From the NCBI GenBank assembly GCA_025059715.1, contig JANXCE010000004.1, forward strand, positions 1-64,000: a DNA stretch of 64,000 bases, given 5' to 3'. Below, one piece after another: positions 25,237 to 34,060 of this stretch. Below the pieces are notes generated by a model, which was not told the origin of the DNA, did no database searches, and worked only from the letters and a program-made list of their open reading frames with translations. Each line of letters starts with the position of its first letter. The first letter of the stretch is position 1. The position numbers and the translations under genes are program-made. The DNA is from Caldimicrobium sp. (lineage in GTDB: Bacteria; Desulfobacterota; Thermodesulfobacteria; Thermodesulfobacteriales; Thermodesulfobacteriaceae).

Positions 25237-26055
25237 ATGGAGAGAGAAATTTTTAATTTTTTCACGGGCTTGTTAGAAAAGGTAAGTGGAATATCCTATC
25301 AAACTGGAAAGGAATATCTTTTGGAAAATCGGCTCAAAGAGCTTGCTATTAGTTTGGGTTATAAAGATTTAAGAGATTTCTATGAAGGTATCAGAAATAA
25401 CCTTAAACCTCAAATTATCAATCAGATTGTGGATACTCTTACGACAAATGAAACCTATTTTTTTAGAGACCAACATCCCTTTGAGGCTATTAAAAAAAAT
25501 ATACTGCCAGAACTTTTTCAAAAAAAAGCTCAGGACAAAACCATAAAGATATGGTCGTCCGCCTGTTCAACCGGTCAGGAACCATACAGCATTGCCCTAC
25601 TGATTTTAGAATACTTTTCCACTTATATTTCCACTTACAAAATCAATATTTATGCTACAGACATTTCGGAGACATCACTAAAGAAGGCTAAAGAGGGTAT
25701 TTACAATCAAATAGAAGTGAACCGCGGATTACCTGTTACTTTTCTCATAAAATACTTTAAACAAGAGGGAGGGCATTGGAGAATTAGCGATGATGTCAAA
25801 AGATTGGTAAGATTTGAATTCCTAAATCTTCTTGATGTAGAGAATAAAGTCAGGGAAAGATTCGATTTAATCCTTTGTAGGTATGTTTTAATTTATTTTA
25901 ATAGAGACACTAAAACTAAGGTTTTTAAATCCCTTTGGAATTGCCTAAATAATGGTGGATACTTGCTCTTGGGTGCAACAGAAATTCCTCCTATTTCCTT
26001 ACCAGACTTGGAAAAAAAGACTTTTGGTAATACTATAGTTTATTATAAAGCTTAG
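25237..26055 (+). CDS. cheR: Chemotaxis methyltransferase CheR
   Basis: The ATG at 25237 gives 272 residues. An N-terminal helical domain (GKEYLLENRLKELA) is followed by TNETYFFRDQHPFEAI and the SAM-binding motif SACSTGQEPYSIALLI near residue 105. It methylates receptor Glu residues against CheB. No receptor gene is present in the window, so the receptors are encoded elsewhere. It precedes cheA. Confidence 0.95.
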   Translation: MEREIFNFFTGLLEKVSGISYQTGKEYLLENRLKELAISLGYKDLRDFYEGIRNNLKPQIINQIVDTLTTNETYFFRDQHPFEAIKKNILPELFQKKAQDKTIKIWSSACSTGQEPYSIALLILEYFSTYISTYKINIYATDISETSLKKAKEGIYNQIEVNRGLPVTFLIKYFKQEGGHWRISDDVKRLVRFEFLNLLDVENKVRERFDLILCRYVLIYFNRDTKTKVFKSLWNCLNNGGYLLLGATEIPPISLPDLEKKTFGNTIVYYKA

Positions 26056-26070
26056 GTGGAGGTTATTAAG

Positions 26071-28704
26071 ATGATAGATGAGGATATACTTAAGGATTTT
26101 TTGGTAGAGGCAAAGGATGGTATCAGAAAAATGGAGGAAGAATTTATTGAGCTTGAACGGGACAAGGGGAATTTGGAAATTCTTAAGAGTCTCTTCAGAA
26201 CCATGCATTCTCTTAAAGGAGCTGCAGGTTTCTTTGGGTTTAAATCTTTAGAGGGTATAGCTCACTTTGCAGAAGATATCCTATCTAAACTCAGAGATGG
26301 TTTGATTGAGGTCGATGAAGAAATAGTTGATATTTTGCTGAAATGTTTAGATGAAATAAAATTTATCGTTGCTCATATTGAAGAAAACAAAGTCGAGCCA
26401 ATAGATGACCGAATTTTGGATTTCTTAGTGGATCTTTCCAACTTTAATGAAAGGCTGAAAAAGAAAGTACAAGGGGAATTGGAGATAAAAGAGGGTATTG
26501 CCAAAGAGGAGACTATAGTGAGGCCTTCTCAAACCGAAAAAGTTGAGGAAGCTAAACCTCAAGAGATTATTGAACATGCTATCAAACCCTCTTTAGATAT
26601 TCAAAAGGAGGAGCAAAAGGAGGAGTTAAAAGAAGAAAAAGTTATTTCAGCGCCTACCGTAAAGGAGCTTACTGAGACGCATATAAAAGTTGATATAAAA
26701 CTCTTAGATAGTCTCATGAATCTTGCTGGGGAGCTTGTTTTAGCAAGAAATAGGGTTGTCCAGCTGGCTAATAAATTAAATGATCCTGACCTCACAAGAA
26801 GTGTTCAAGTGCTATCCATGGTTACCACAGAACTGCAAGAAACAATAATGAAGACCAGAATGCAGCCTATTGGGGTGGTATTTAATAAATTTCCTAGGAT
26901 TGTTAGAGATCTCTCCAGGAGTTTAAACAAAAGGGTTAATCTTCATCTTGAAGGCACAGAAACAGAGCTTGATCGGTCCATAATAGAGGCCATAAAAGAT
27001 CCTCTTACTCATTTAGTCAGAAATTCCATTGACCATGGTATAGAGCCTCCGGAGATAAGAGTTCAGATGGGTAAGCCTCCTGAGGGTAATCTCTTTTTAA
27101 GAGCCTATCATGAGGGAGGTCAAGTAGTTATTGAAATTGAGGACGATGGAAGGGGTATTGATTTAGAAAAGATCAAAAAGAAAGCCCTGGAAAAGGGCCT
27201 TGTTTCTCCTGAAGAGATACAATATCTATCGGAAAAGGAAATCCTCTCCTTTATATTTAAATCGGGATTTTCTACCGCGGAAAAGGTTACTCAGATCTCC
27301 GGAAGAGGCGTGGGGATGGATGTGGTGAAGACAAACATTGAGAAATTAGGGGGCTCTATAGAGATTAATACCCTCTCAGGTAAGGGAACCACAGTGCGAG
27401 TTAAGATTCCACTGACTTTAGCTATCATTCCAGCTCTAATAGTTACTTCCATGGATCAGAGATATGCTATTCCCCAGGTTAACCTGAAAGAAATAGTAAG
27501 TATTAATCCCCAAAAGGATATTTTATACCTTGGTGAAAGTCAATTCTATAGGCTAAGAGGAGAGATTATTCCTATATTGTCTCTTTCTTCAATACTTGCT
27601 CAACAAAACACAAAAAGAGAGCATAATTTATTGATCTTAACTACAGGAGAGAGAGAATATGGCTTATTAGTGGATAGGATATACGATTCTGAAGAAATAG
27701 TAGTTAAGCCCTTAGGAAAATGGTTTAAGGGAATACCTCTTTACAGTGGAGCAACAATTATGGGTGATGGTAGACTTGCTCTGATACTTGATGTAGTAGG
27801 ACTGAGTAGATTTGTAGGTTTAAGGGCGGAGGAGGTAGAAAGGGCCTTTGAGGAGAAAAAACTTAAGACAATAGCCGAGGAGACTCAATTTATTTTACTC
27901 TTTGACATAGAGGATTCTACCTTTGCCCTACCTTTGGCACTCATCTCAAGACTTGATAAAGTGAAGGCTAAGGAGATTCAGATAATAGGTGGAAAAGAGG
28001 TCTTTTTGTATAAGAATAAAGTCATCCCCATAATTCGATTGGAAAATTACTTACCTATACAAGCGGTAAGCCCCCAAGATGAGTATAGCGTTTTATTTTT
28101 CTCAGAAAGAGAGAAAACTTGTGCTATTTTATGTTCTCGCATTGTAGATACTATTGAGACAAGTTTACAAGTGGAAACAGATCTTTATGTGCAACCTGGG
28201 ATATTAGGACATAGAATAATCAACAATCGAACAGTGCTTTTCCTTGATATTTACAAAATTATAGAGATGTATGATCCTGAATGGTTCAAGGTGAAAAGGT
28301 ATGAGGTTGAGGAAACTATTAATATTTTACTCGCAGAAGATTCACCTTTCTTCCAGAATATGGTTAGTAATTATCTTAAACAGGCAGGATTTAACGTAGA
28401 AATAGCTCCCAATGGGCAAGAGGCTTTGAATAAGTTAAAGGCGGGTTACAAACCGGATTTGATTATAAGTGACCTTGAAATGCCAGTTATGGATGGATTT
28501 GAATTTATTAAAGAGGTGCGAAATATTCCCGAATATAAAGATATACCAATTTTGGTGCTAACTTCCCTTACTGGTGAAGATATCAGAAAGAGAGTTTTGG
28601 AATTAGGTGCCAATGGCTATGAAGTTAAGTTAGAGCGAGAGAGAGTTCTTTTGGCTATAGAAAATTTCTTAGCAACAAAAAAGAAGAAAGTCTCAGTATT
28701 CTAA
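26071..28704 (+). CDS. cheA: Hybrid chemotaxis histidine kinase CheA with receiver domain
   Basis: The ATG at 26071, after GGAGG, gives 877 residues. In order: an HPt domain with phosphorylated His46 (FRTMHSLKGAAGFFGF), a charged linker of about 70 residues without a recognisable P2 domain, the dimerisation helices, the kinase domain (HLVRNSIDHGIEPPE and the G boxes), a CheW-like domain, a second CheW-like segment (FILLFDIEDSTFALPLALISRL), and a C-terminal receiver domain (LAEDSPFFQNM, DLEMPVMDGFE). Loss of P2 and gain of a receiver suggest internal phosphotransfer. It is the kinase of this cluster. Confidence 0.93.
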   Translation: MIDEDILKDFLVEAKDGIRKMEEEFIELERDKGNLEILKSLFRTMHSLKGAAGFFGFKSLEGIAHFAEDILSKLRDGLIEVDEEIVDILLKCLDEIKFIVAHIEENKVEPIDDRILDFLVDLSNFNERLKKKVQGELEIKEGIAKEETIVRPSQTEKVEEAKPQEIIEHAIKPSLDIQKEEQKEELKEEKVISAPTVKELTETHIKVDIKLLDSLMNLAGELVLARNRVVQLANKLNDPDLTRSVQVLSMVTTELQETIMKTRMQPIGVVFNKFPRIVRDLSRSLNKRVNLHLEGTETELDRSIIEAIKDPLTHLVRNSIDHGIEPPEIRVQMGKPPEGNLFLRAYHEGGQVVIEIEDDGRGIDLEKIKKKALEKGLVSPEEIQYLSEKEILSFIFKSGFSTAEKVTQISGRGVGMDVVKTNIEKLGGSIEINTLSGKGTTVRVKIPLTLAIIPALIVTSMDQRYAIPQVNLKEIVSINPQKDILYLGESQFYRLRGEIIPILSLSSILAQQNTKREHNLLILTTGEREYGLLVDRIYDSEEIVVKPLGKWFKGIPLYSGATIMGDGRLALILDVVGLSRFVGLRAEEVERAFEEKKLKTIAEETQFILLFDIEDSTFALPLALISRLDKVKAKEIQIIGGKEVFLYKNKVIPIIRLENYLPIQAVSPQDEYSVLFFSEREKTCAILCSRIVDTIETSLQVETDLYVQPGILGHRIINNRTVLFLDIYKIIEMYDPEWFKVKRYEVEETINILLAEDSPFFQNMVSNYLKQAGFNVEIAPNGQEALNKLKAGYKPDLIISDLEMPVMDGFEFIKEVRNIPEYKDIPILVLTSLTGEDIRKRVLELGANGYEVKLERERVLLAIENFLATKKKKVSVF

Positions 28705-28707
28705 AAA

Positions 28708-29646
28708 ATGGAAGTCCTCAATACAAAAACTAATACTATCATGCCCACTTTCTCTACCAAAGAGGAAATCAAGAATTTTTATAGAGAGCGAGTAAAAAAG
28801 TTACATCCCGATAAAGGTGGAAATCTTGAGGAATATCTGCTCTTACAAAAATGGTATCAATTTGTTCTTAAAGAAAAGGAAAATAAGGAGAAGATCAAGG
28901 TTAAGGCCCTTAAGGAAAAACAATTTGTAAAGGGGAACTCCTTTTATAAAACTCAAAGATTTTCTATCAGAGAGTTGGCCTTAGCCTTAGAGAAGGAGAT
29001 ACATCTTCCAGTTAAAGAAGTTCCATGTCCTCATTGTCAGGGCTTAGGTAAAAACAGACAAAGTAAAAAGATACCGTGCTTACATTGTGGAGAACTGGGA
29101 ATTTTAAAACTTTCCTCTAAGCAGGGCGATATAATTCAAGATTGTCCTTTCTGTAAGGGTTTAGGTTATTTTTACAGTGAGAGTTGTGGTTACTGTTTTG
29201 GAAAGGGCAGGATAAGAGAAGAAATTCCTCTTAGGATTAAACTCCCTCCCGGTCTAGGAGAAGGGGATATCCTCTTTATCTCTGGCGACTCTCTGGGAAC
29301 AAAATGGAATTTTTATATCGAGATAGAAGTGGAGCCCCATCCTCTTTGGAAATTAGAGAAGGATAGAATTGTATGTGAATTGAGAATGGCCTTTTATGAG
29401 ATTCTTATTAGAGATTTCCTCGAGATTGAAACCCTCGAGGGAAAAGAATTGGTCCCCACTTCACTTTTTGTCAAAGGTGAGCCCGTTATCTTTCCCCAAA
29501 GAGGGCCCTTTTTGCCTGATTCCTTTTGGAAAAGGGGTGACTTTGTAATAATCTTTAGACCCTTATTCCCTAAAAAGCTTTCTGCAGAAGCTAAACAATT
29601 ATTAATACATTTTAGTAAACTATTAGAGGTGGACTATGATGATTGA
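28708..29646 (+). CDS. DnaJ-like protein with zinc-finger repeats
   Basis: The 312-residue protein has a short J-like domain with the HPD motif (KKLHPDKGG), a Cys-rich region with four repeats (CPHCQGLG, CLHCGELG, CPFCKGLG, CGYCFGKG; one imperfect) and two beta-barrel-like substrate domains (LPPGLGEGDILFISGDSLG). The layout is that of type I DnaJ but without the Gly/Phe linker. It lies between cheA and cheW with three-base spacing, overlapping cheW by 11 bases. No DnaK is nearby. A dedicated chaperone for a signalling or flagellar part is inference. Confidence 0.8.
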   Translation: MEVLNTKTNTIMPTFSTKEEIKNFYRERVKKLHPDKGGNLEEYLLLQKWYQFVLKEKENKEKIKVKALKEKQFVKGNSFYKTQRFSIRELALALEKEIHLPVKEVPCPHCQGLGKNRQSKKIPCLHCGELGILKLSSKQGDIIQDCPFCKGLGYFYSESCGYCFGKGRIREEIPLRIKLPPGLGEGDILFISGDSLGTKWNFYIEIEVEPHPLWKLEKDRIVCELRMAFYEILIRDFLEIETLEGKELVPTSLFVKGEPVIFPQRGPFLPDSFWKRGDFVIIFRPLFPKKLSAEAKQLLIHFSKLLEVDYDD

Positions 29647-30109
29647 AAGGAATTTGCCTACGACAAAGGAGTCTACAAGAACTCTAACCACGGGAAATAA
29701 TGTTACTTTAGTGACCTTTTATTTGGGCGACTATCTTTTTGGAATTAGGGCGGAAAAGGTTATGGAAATCAATCGAGATCTTGATATCACGCCAGTTCCC
29801 CATGCCGCGGATTACATTTTAGGAATTATGAATCTACGTGGGCAGATAATTACCGTCATAGATCTTTCAAAGAAGATAAAAACTAAACTTTTAGTGCAAC
29901 CAAGGTTAAACCTTATTCTTCGCCATCAGGATGAAGTGGCCGCCTTTCTAATTGAAAAAATTGATGACATCTTAGAGGTTCCTCTTAATAAATTAGAGGA
30001 ACCTCCAGAAAAAATTGAAGGAATAAATAAAGAGTTTGTAGAAAACGTTTACCAATTACCTGATAAATTACTAATTATTCTAAATGTAAATAAAATTTTT
30101 GACCATTAG
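29636..30109 (+). CDS. cheW: Chemotaxis coupling protein CheW
   Basis: The 157-residue protein has a CheW fold: VTFYLGDYLFGIRAEKVMEINRDLDITPVPHAADYILGIMNLRGQIITVIDL, which is the hallmark of the family. It bridges receptors and CheA. The first 25 residues are variable. It starts within the DnaJ-like gene and ends the cluster, converging with the HNH gene by four bases. Confidence 0.94.
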   Translation: MMIERNLPTTKESTRTLTTGNNVTLVTFYLGDYLFGIRAEKVMEINRDLDITPVPHAADYILGIMNLRGQIITVIDLSKKIKTKLLVQPRLNLILRHQDEVAAFLIEKIDDILEVPLNKLEEPPEKIEGINKEFVENVYQLPDKLLIILNVNKIFDH

Positions 30110-30726
30110 GCTTCGTCATTTTCAAGTATACCTGCAAAATTAAGAAAGACCTTCCATTTTTCTTTCTTATGTTTAGGGAACTCCTCTAAAATTAGAGCTT
30201 GCCATCGGGGTGTTCTTGGTATTTTTAGAAGCTTAAGCCCTGCTTCATCGGGGGTTCTATTTCCCTTTTTAAGGTTACACTTCTTGCAACAGAGAACAAC
30301 GTTGGTCCATACAGTCTTACCACCTCTACTCTTAGGTATCACATGATCTATAGTTCTCTCTTTGGGATTTTTTAGAAGTTTACCACAATATTGGCAAGTA
30401 AATTGATCTCTTAAAAAAAGATTTTGACGGGAAAAAACTACTTCATTTTGGGGAAGTGATTCAAAATAGGGGAGATAAATTGCCTCTGGAACAATCAAGG
30501 AGATTGAGGGGCTTCTGATAAAGGTTAAACCTGTAGAAGAACCATTTTCATAAAATTTACTGATTTTAATCCATTCTTCAAAGGTGTGAGTGGTCCAATC
30601 TGGTGTTATAACTTTTGCAGTGCCTTTGACTAAATGACATATAGCCCTTTGTAAAGTAGTAATTTGAGTAGCTTGATAGAATTTATTGAGGACTAATACC
30701 TTTTCTTGGAGACTGGTTTTAATCAC
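30106..30726 (-). CDS. HNH endonuclease-family protein
   Basis: The 206-residue protein has a conserved N-terminal domain (VLVLNKFYQATQITTLQRAICHLVKG) and a C-terminal HNH domain with zinc ligands (FTCQYCGKLLK and CCKKCNLKKGNRTP) and the catalytic ERTIDHVIPKSRGG. This chromosomal family is widespread and not tied to introns or phage. The cellular role is not known to me. It lies eight bases after the AsnC-domain gene on the same strand. Confidence 0.88.
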   Translation of the reverse strand: MIKTSLQEKVLVLNKFYQATQITTLQRAICHLVKGTAKVITPDWTTHTFEEWIKISKFYENGSSTGLTFIRSPSISLIVPEAIYLPYFESLPQNEVVFSRQNLFLRDQFTCQYCGKLLKNPKERTIDHVIPKSRGGKTVWTNVVLCCKKCNLKKGNRTPDEAGLKLLKIPRTPRWQALILEEFPKHKKEKWKVFLNFAGILENDEA

Positions 30727-30734
30727 CCCCTGGT

Positions 30735-30968
30735 TTAACTTACTACAGGACAGGTCATAGTGTGGTTTATAGCAGGAATGTTTTGAAATTTCTCTAAAAG
30801 AAGTTTTGAGATTTCATCGTAGTTTGATACTTCAATTTCTACAATGATATCATAGGGTCCCATTATTATGTCTAATTTCTTCACCTCTGAAATCTTTTTT
30901 AATTCCTCTGCCACCCTTTGAGTTTGCCCGATTTGAGTATTTATCAGCACATAGGCTCTAATACTCAT
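30735..30968 (-). CDS. Stand-alone Lrp/AsnC ligand-binding domain protein
   Basis: The 77 residues form one RAM (AsnC_trans_reg) domain (MSIRAYVLINTQIGQTQRVAEELKKISEVKKLDIIMGPYDIIVEIEV) without a DNA-binding part. AAAGGAGG lies well placed before the ATG. In the family the domain oligomerises and binds amino acids. Here it may act by joining a full-length Lrp or by regulating an enzyme; nothing in the context decides. Confidence 0.88.
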   Translation of the reverse strand: MSIRAYVLINTQIGQTQRVAEELKKISEVKKLDIIMGPYDIIVEIEVSNYDEISKLLLEKFQNIPAINHTMTCPVVS

Positions 30969-31007
30969 CTTTTACCTCCTTACGTTTCTTTCAATAATAT
31001 CATATTT

Positions 31008-32030
31008 CTACCAGAAAACAAGTTTGAGGGAATTTAAGAGATCAACGACCTTTTTAACCGTTTCTTCAGCGAGACTCCCCATTCCACAAGTAGGAGTGAT
31101 TAGACTTCTTTTCAAAAGCTCTTGAAAGTCTAAATTTAAAATTTGGGCGGTAACTTCAATTTGTTTTTTCCATTTCATTGCAAGTTCTTCCCTGGAAGTT
31201 GAGTTCAAAAGCTCTTGATCTGTGGGGACTACTCCCCAAGCTAAAAGGGTCTCCTTCCGATCTAAAAATTTCTCTAAAGCCTCTCTATAAATTATTAAGC
31301 GATCAAAAAAGGAATAACTATCGAAATTTATAATCTTTACCGAGGACTCTAATACTAAATCCCAGGAGGTATTAGCACAGATGTGAATTCCAGATATCAA
31401 CTCAAAGGAGTGTAAGGCCTCAAAAATCTCTTCTAACATAGCTTTAACTAGCTCCTTTCCTAAGGTTATATAACCACTACTTCCAAACCCTGAAAGCCCT
31501 GGTTCATCTATAAATATTATTACCTTTGGAGATATTTCCTTGAGATAATAGCCTTGAGCTAAGGCTTTTACAATGAGAAATTTTACAATTAAATCCCGGA
31601 GCTCATCGCTGAATATAAGGTTTTCTCCGTTTTGTGTTTTTAGTGCGGTTCCTAAGGTAAAAGGTCCCGTAATTTGCCCCTTTACTATAAGGGGATTAAG
31701 CGCTTTGATCTTTTCTAAAAAGGGGAAAAAAGTCTTGCTATAAGTAGGAGTCCAAAATCTCTTAAGTAAATCATAATTTTTATTTTCCATTATTTCCACA
31801 TAAGTTTCATAAAACTGGAGAAGTTTTTCTTCAAAATCGCTATTAGTGGTTATAAGAATTTCTTTACCTAAATCAAAACCGGGGAGATCCTGGACAAATT
31901 GCCAGAGCATACCTTCTTCTTTATATTTAGGAAGTTGGGGCCAGGCTGGGATATCAAAGCGAAGTGCTACTTCTATAGCCTTATCCACTTTGGTATAGGG
32001 AAGACTCCCTACATGGGTTGTAAGTGGCAT
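31008..32030 (-). CDS. MetE-core-like methyltransferase (UROD/MetE family)
   Basis: The ATG at 32030, six bases beyond the stop of the upstream gene, gives 340 residues starting MPLTTHVGSLPYTKVDKA; the longer track start would overlap the VKOR gene by 98 bases. Zinc ligands typical of cobalamin-independent methionine synthase C-terminal domains are visible: HICANTS (His-x-Cys) and TPTCGMGSL (Cys). The N-terminal half of full MetE is missing, as in archaeal core-MetE. The methyl donor in such enzymes is probably a corrinoid protein, not folate. Role in methionine synthesis likely. Confidence 0.75.
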   Translation of the reverse strand: MPLTTHVGSLPYTKVDKAIEVALRFDIPAWPQLPKYKEEGMLWQFVQDLPGFDLGKEILITTNSDFEEKLLQFYETYVEIMENKNYDLLKRFWTPTYSKTFFPFLEKIKALNPLIVKGQITGPFTLGTALKTQNGENLIFSDELRDLIVKFLIVKALAQGYYLKEISPKVIIFIDEPGLSGFGSSGYITLGKELVKAMLEEIFEALHSFELISGIHICANTSWDLVLESSVKIINFDSYSFFDRLIIYREALEKFLDRKETLLAWGVVPTDQELLNSTSREELAMKWKKQIEVTAQILNLDFQELLKRSLITPTCGMGSLAEETVKKVVDLLNSLKLVFW

Positions 32031-32034
32031 CCGA

Positions 32035-32796
32035 TCAGGGTAAGACACAGAGGCCTCCTTGGGATTGCACTTCACAGGTAGCATTAGATAATGGGTTACT
32101 ATTAATAAGGATTTGATTTTCTCTTTTTTCAATAATTATTGGTAAAGTATTTAGATGTAGAGCCTTAAGAAGTGAATAGACCTTACTAACATGGACCTTT
32201 TCCCAAGTTGTGTAAAGGGGATTTTTCAGTAATTCTTGACACCTAATGCAGTCCTCAGAGTAGATTATAATTCCCTTTGAGGTGCTGTTTATAATTTTAC
32301 TATAATCATTGCTTGTTAAATAATAAGCAAAGGTCAGTCCAAGAAGAGCACTTAAACTAAAGGAAATTAGTGAGGATATAGCTAAGGGTTCTTTCTTTAT
32401 GATGATGAGGATAGATATAAAGCTAAGCAAAATTAAAATAGCTATCGCTATACAAAAATAGCAGAGCACTTTAAATTCAAAAAGTAGTCTAAAGACAAAA
32501 ATAGTATCTGCAAAGAGACCAAAGCCAGTGAAAAAAAGTAAAAGATTTCTAAAAAGGGTGCCTTGGGTCTTGCTATAAATTATAGTAATAAGAAAGAGAG
32601 ATAAAAAGAAGAAGATACCTAATTTTAACATTGTGTTTTTTGGAATTGGAGAGATTAAAGAGGCTACTTCGCAACTTTCACTAGGACATAATGATTTGTC
32701 AAAGTGGGTAAGAAAAAGTTCCAAGGTAACTAAAAATAGGGAAAAAAGGATTAAGATGTAAAGTGTATAAAAGGAACCTCTTTTTTTTCCGTTCAT
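32035..32796 (-). CDS. Vitamin K epoxide reductase-like protein with thiol C-terminus
   Basis: The 253-residue protein has five or so membrane helices. The VKOR Cys pair is visible early (CPSESCEVA, residues about 37-43) and the active CxxC later (LCYFC, about 111-114). The C-terminal soluble part has a CxxC-like YSEDCIRCQELL and further Cys. In the family it reoxidises disulphide-forming partners through quinone. The C-terminal thioredoxin-like portion is probably the fused partner. It diverges from lptA. Confidence 0.75.
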   Translation of the reverse strand: MNGKKRGSFYTLYILILFSLFLVTLELFLTHFDKSLCPSESCEVASLISPIPKNTMLKLGIFFFLSLFLITIIYSKTQGTLFRNLLLFFTGFGLFADTIFVFRLLFEFKVLCYFCIAIAILILLSFISILIIIKKEPLAISSLISFSLSALLGLTFAYYLTSNDYSKIINSTSKGIIIYSEDCIRCQELLKNPLYTTWEKVHVSKVYSLLKALHLNTLPIIIEKRENQILINSNPLSNATCEVQSQGGLCVLP

Positions 32797-32835
32797 TTTG
32801 GAATATTTTATCTTTTCACAAAAAAAAGTAAAGGG

Positions 32836-32870
32836 TTGTTTTAATACCTTTTTAGATTATACTATTTAAT
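32836..32870 (+). promoter_or_regulatory. Promoter of the lptA-rpoN operon, leaderless spacing
   Basis: TTGTTT (32836-32841) and TATACT (32858-32863) are 16 bases apart. The -10 box ends seven bases before the lptA ATG, and there is no Shine-Dalgarno sequence, so the transcript probably starts at or next to the ATG. Confidence 0.5.
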
Positions 32871-33335
32871 ATGAAAATGCTGTTAATACTTGCTTTTCCG
32901 CTGTGCTTTTTAATCTTGACCTCAGTAAACCTATTTTCCTCCAAAGAAATAAATATTACCTCTGATAAGATGGAGGTATATGAAGATAGTGGTGTGGCTG
33001 TATTTACGGGAAAGGTTTATGCTCAAACGAGGGATATTAGACTCTGGGCAGATAAACTATATGTCTATTATGTTAGGAGAGAGACTAAAAGGGATATACA
33101 AAGATTAATTGCTCTTGGGAGAGTGAAAATTGAAAAAAACAAGTGGACGGCAGTTGCAGGAAAGGCCACTTATTTTAGAGATCAAGAAAGACTCGTTTTA
33201 GAGGATATGCCTAAAGTTTGGCATGAAGATAACTTAGTAGAGGGTGACCTGATTGTAATTTACTTTAATGAAGATAGGAGTGAAGTTTTTTCCCGTGAAG
33301 GTGGGCGGGTTAGAGTGAGGATTTATGAAAGATAA
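32871..33335 (+). CDS. lptA: Lipopolysaccharide transport periplasmic protein LptA
   Basis: The 154-residue protein has a signal peptide (MKMLLILAFPLCFLILTSVNLFS) and an OstA-type domain (INITSDKMEVYEDSGVAVFTGKVYAQTRDIRLWADKLYVYY). LptA forms the periplasmic bridge that carries LPS to the outer membrane. It overlaps lptB by 11 bases. The ATG lacks a visible ribosome-binding site. Confidence 0.88.
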   Translation: MKMLLILAFPLCFLILTSVNLFSSKEINITSDKMEVYEDSGVAVFTGKVYAQTRDIRLWADKLYVYYVRRETKRDIQRLIALGRVKIEKNKWTAVAGKATYFRDQERLVLEDMPKVWHEDNLVEGDLIVIYFNEDRSEVFSREGGRVRVRIYER

Positions 33336-34059
33336 CTTCTGTAGACTTGAAGCTCAAAATCTAAAGAAAAGCTTTAAAAGAAGAGTTATTGTTCATGATG
33401 TGTCTTTATATGTTGATAAAGGGGAGATCGTAGGCCTTTTGGGTTCAAATGGTGCAGGCAAGACTACTTCTTTTTATATAATTGCGGGATTTTTAAAACC
33501 AGATAGCGGAAAGATCTCTTACAAAGGAAAGGATCTTACAGATTTAGATGTATCTGCAAGAGCACGTTTAGGTATTATTTATCTTCCTCAAGAAACCTCA
33601 ATTTTTCGAGGCTTAACAGTTAGGGAAAATTTGCAGATTGTTAAAGAGAGTTGGGCGGATCGAGCTAAGAAAATTGAGGAAAAAATAGAGAGGTATTTAG
33701 ATGTGTTTAGTCTTAGAGAGGTTTTAGAGGTGAAGGCTCAGCATCTCTCTGGAGGACAGAAAAGAAAAGTGGAGATTTTGAGAGCCCTTTTGATCGAGCC
33801 TGATATTATGCTGCTGGATGAGCCCTTTGCAGGTATTGATCCTTTGGGTATAGCGCAACTAAAGGAAATATTCAAAAGGCTTCGAGAGGAGGGCCTGGGG
33901 TTGCTAATTTCAGATCACAATGTTCGAGAGACATTGAAGATTTGCGATAGAGTTTATGTGATGGCAGAGGGCGTCATTATTGGTCAAGGAGCACCGGAGA
34001 CACTATTGAACCATGAGAAAGTCAGAGAAAAATACTTAGGGAAAGATTTTCAAATTTAA
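33325..34059 (+). CDS. lptB: LPS export ABC transporter ATPase LptB
   Basis: The 244-residue ABC ATPase has Walker A GSNGAGKTTSFYI, the Q-loop YLPQETSIFRGLTVREN, signature LSGGQKRKVEILRALL, Walker B IMLLDEPFAGIDP and the switch His SDHNVRETL. The PQE-SIFRGLTV block is typical of LptB. LptF and LptG are not in the window. It powers extraction of LPS from the inner membrane. Confidence 0.95.
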   Translation: MKDNFCRLEAQNLKKSFKRRVIVHDVSLYVDKGEIVGLLGSNGAGKTTSFYIIAGFLKPDSGKISYKGKDLTDLDVSARARLGIIYLPQETSIFRGLTVRENLQIVKESWADRAKKIEEKIERYLDVFSLREVLEVKAQHLSGGQKRKVEILRALLIEPDIMLLDEPFAGIDPLGIAQLKEIFKRLREEGLGLLISDHNVRETLKICDRVYVMAEGVIIGQGAPETLLNHEKVREKYLGKDFQI

Positions 34060-34060
34060 C

